This document shows, one piece after another, positions 63,835-64,000 of a stretch of DNA of 64,000 bases. The stretch is taken from contig JWIT01000002.1 in NCBI GenBank assembly GCA_000949895.1, positions 124,001-188,000 of the forward strand, given 5' to 3'. The translations under genes were made by a program, and so were the position numbers. Positions within the stretch are counted from its first letter, which is position 1. Each line of letters starts with the position of its first letter. The notes below the pieces were generated by a model, which worked only from the letters and a program-made list of their open reading frames with translations, searched no databases and was not told the origin of the DNA. The stretch comes from Agrobacterium arsenijevicii. GTDB lineage: Bacteria; Pseudomonadota; Alphaproteobacteria; Rhizobiales; Rhizobiaceae.

Positions 63835-64000
63835 ATCAGTCACCCCTAATTGGGCGGCGTCCACCCACGCCGCGTTGCAACCAGAGCGAACTTAAGCCCG
63901 CACTTGTAATTCTGGTTTCGACTTTAGGGTAAAATGTGGCGACGCGGGAAAAACACAAGCTTAGATATTGCGGGTGATTGTCTGGCGTTCCGGTATTCCT
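63835..64000. other. Sequence upstream of exoH, no gene seen
   Basis: 166 bp to the window edge, AT-richer around 63898-63980. It should hold the exoH operon promoter (minus strand), but no -35/-10 pair stands out by eye. No coding frame with conserved features is visible. Confidence 0.5.

Noticed and set aside
1..64000. CRISPR arrays, insertion sequences, rRNA genes, riboswitches
   Set aside because: None recognised on reading the window; the only regular tandem repeats are the three short copies near 57.65 kb.

Overview
The window is 64 kb of a Rhizobiaceae genome, most likely an Agrobacterium of the tumefaciens complex. The evidence is the complete bioBFDAZ biotin operon ending in bioZ, a chromosomal arginase/ornithine cyclodeaminase pair with a divergent AsnC/Lrp regulator, a succinoglycan cluster in the order exoH-K-L-A-M-O-N-P, an ABC transporter set typical of rhizobia, and a high-GC coding style throughout. 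A DUF1612-type protein, a family I associate with rhizobial plasmids, fits a secondary (plasmid-derived) replicon such as the linear chromosome. That placement is inference. I see no insertion sequence, integrase, CRISPR array or rRNA gene.

Layout. 0-0.3 kb: 3' end of a PAP2 phosphatase. 0.4-4.8 kb: periplasmic copper-handling cluster (CusF-like protein, cupredoxin, Tat-exported multicopper oxidase, TolC-like lipoprotein, small lipoprotein, His/Met-rich protein). 4.9-7.4 kb: two regulators and a GNAT acetyltransferase. 7.5-12.7 kb: bioBFDAZ with a candidate BioR operator. 12.8 kb: tRNA-Gln(CUG). 13.0-16.5 kb: arginine catabolism (Lrp regulator, arginase, ornithine cyclodeaminase) and a DMT exporter. 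16.9-22.7 kb: inositol dehydrogenase, class III adenylate cyclase, small HTH protein, DUF1612 protein and a KgtP-type transporter. 22.8-26.5 kb: an eptA-response regulator-sensor kinase operon resembling pmrCAB. 26.7-28.2 kb: an orphan GTA-type spike base protein and a LysR regulator. 28.3-34.2 kb: a ferric-siderophore uptake operon (TonB receptor, FhuD, fused FhuB, FhuC). 34.5-36.1 kb: DUF992 protein, cytochrome c and RecX.

36.2-43.8 kb: a ribose-type sugar ABC importer with an SMP-30 lactonase, facing a cytosolic GAF histidine kinase/LuxR-type response regulator pair across a 306-bp control region that holds a 17-bp inverted repeat. 43.8-49.8 kb: topoisomerase IB, PQQ-type sugar dehydrogenase, RsmJ, RluA, an IMPACT protein and an HI0933-type flavoprotein. 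49.8-54.1 kb: a glycine betaine/choline-type ABC importer (ProVWX) and a GhrA-like reductase. 54.2-63.8 kb: succinoglycan genes for sugar supply (ExoN), repeat-unit assembly (ExoA, L, M, O), succinylation (ExoH), chain length/export (ExoP) and depolymerisation (ExoK). The window ends just upstream of exoH.

Several intergenic regions carry clean palindromes or direct repeats placed where the neighbouring regulator would act (bioB, arcA, idhA, kgtP, eptA, the TonB receptor and the sugar ABC locus). These are the main observations beyond gene naming. All functional assignments come from reading motifs and context; no database search was run.
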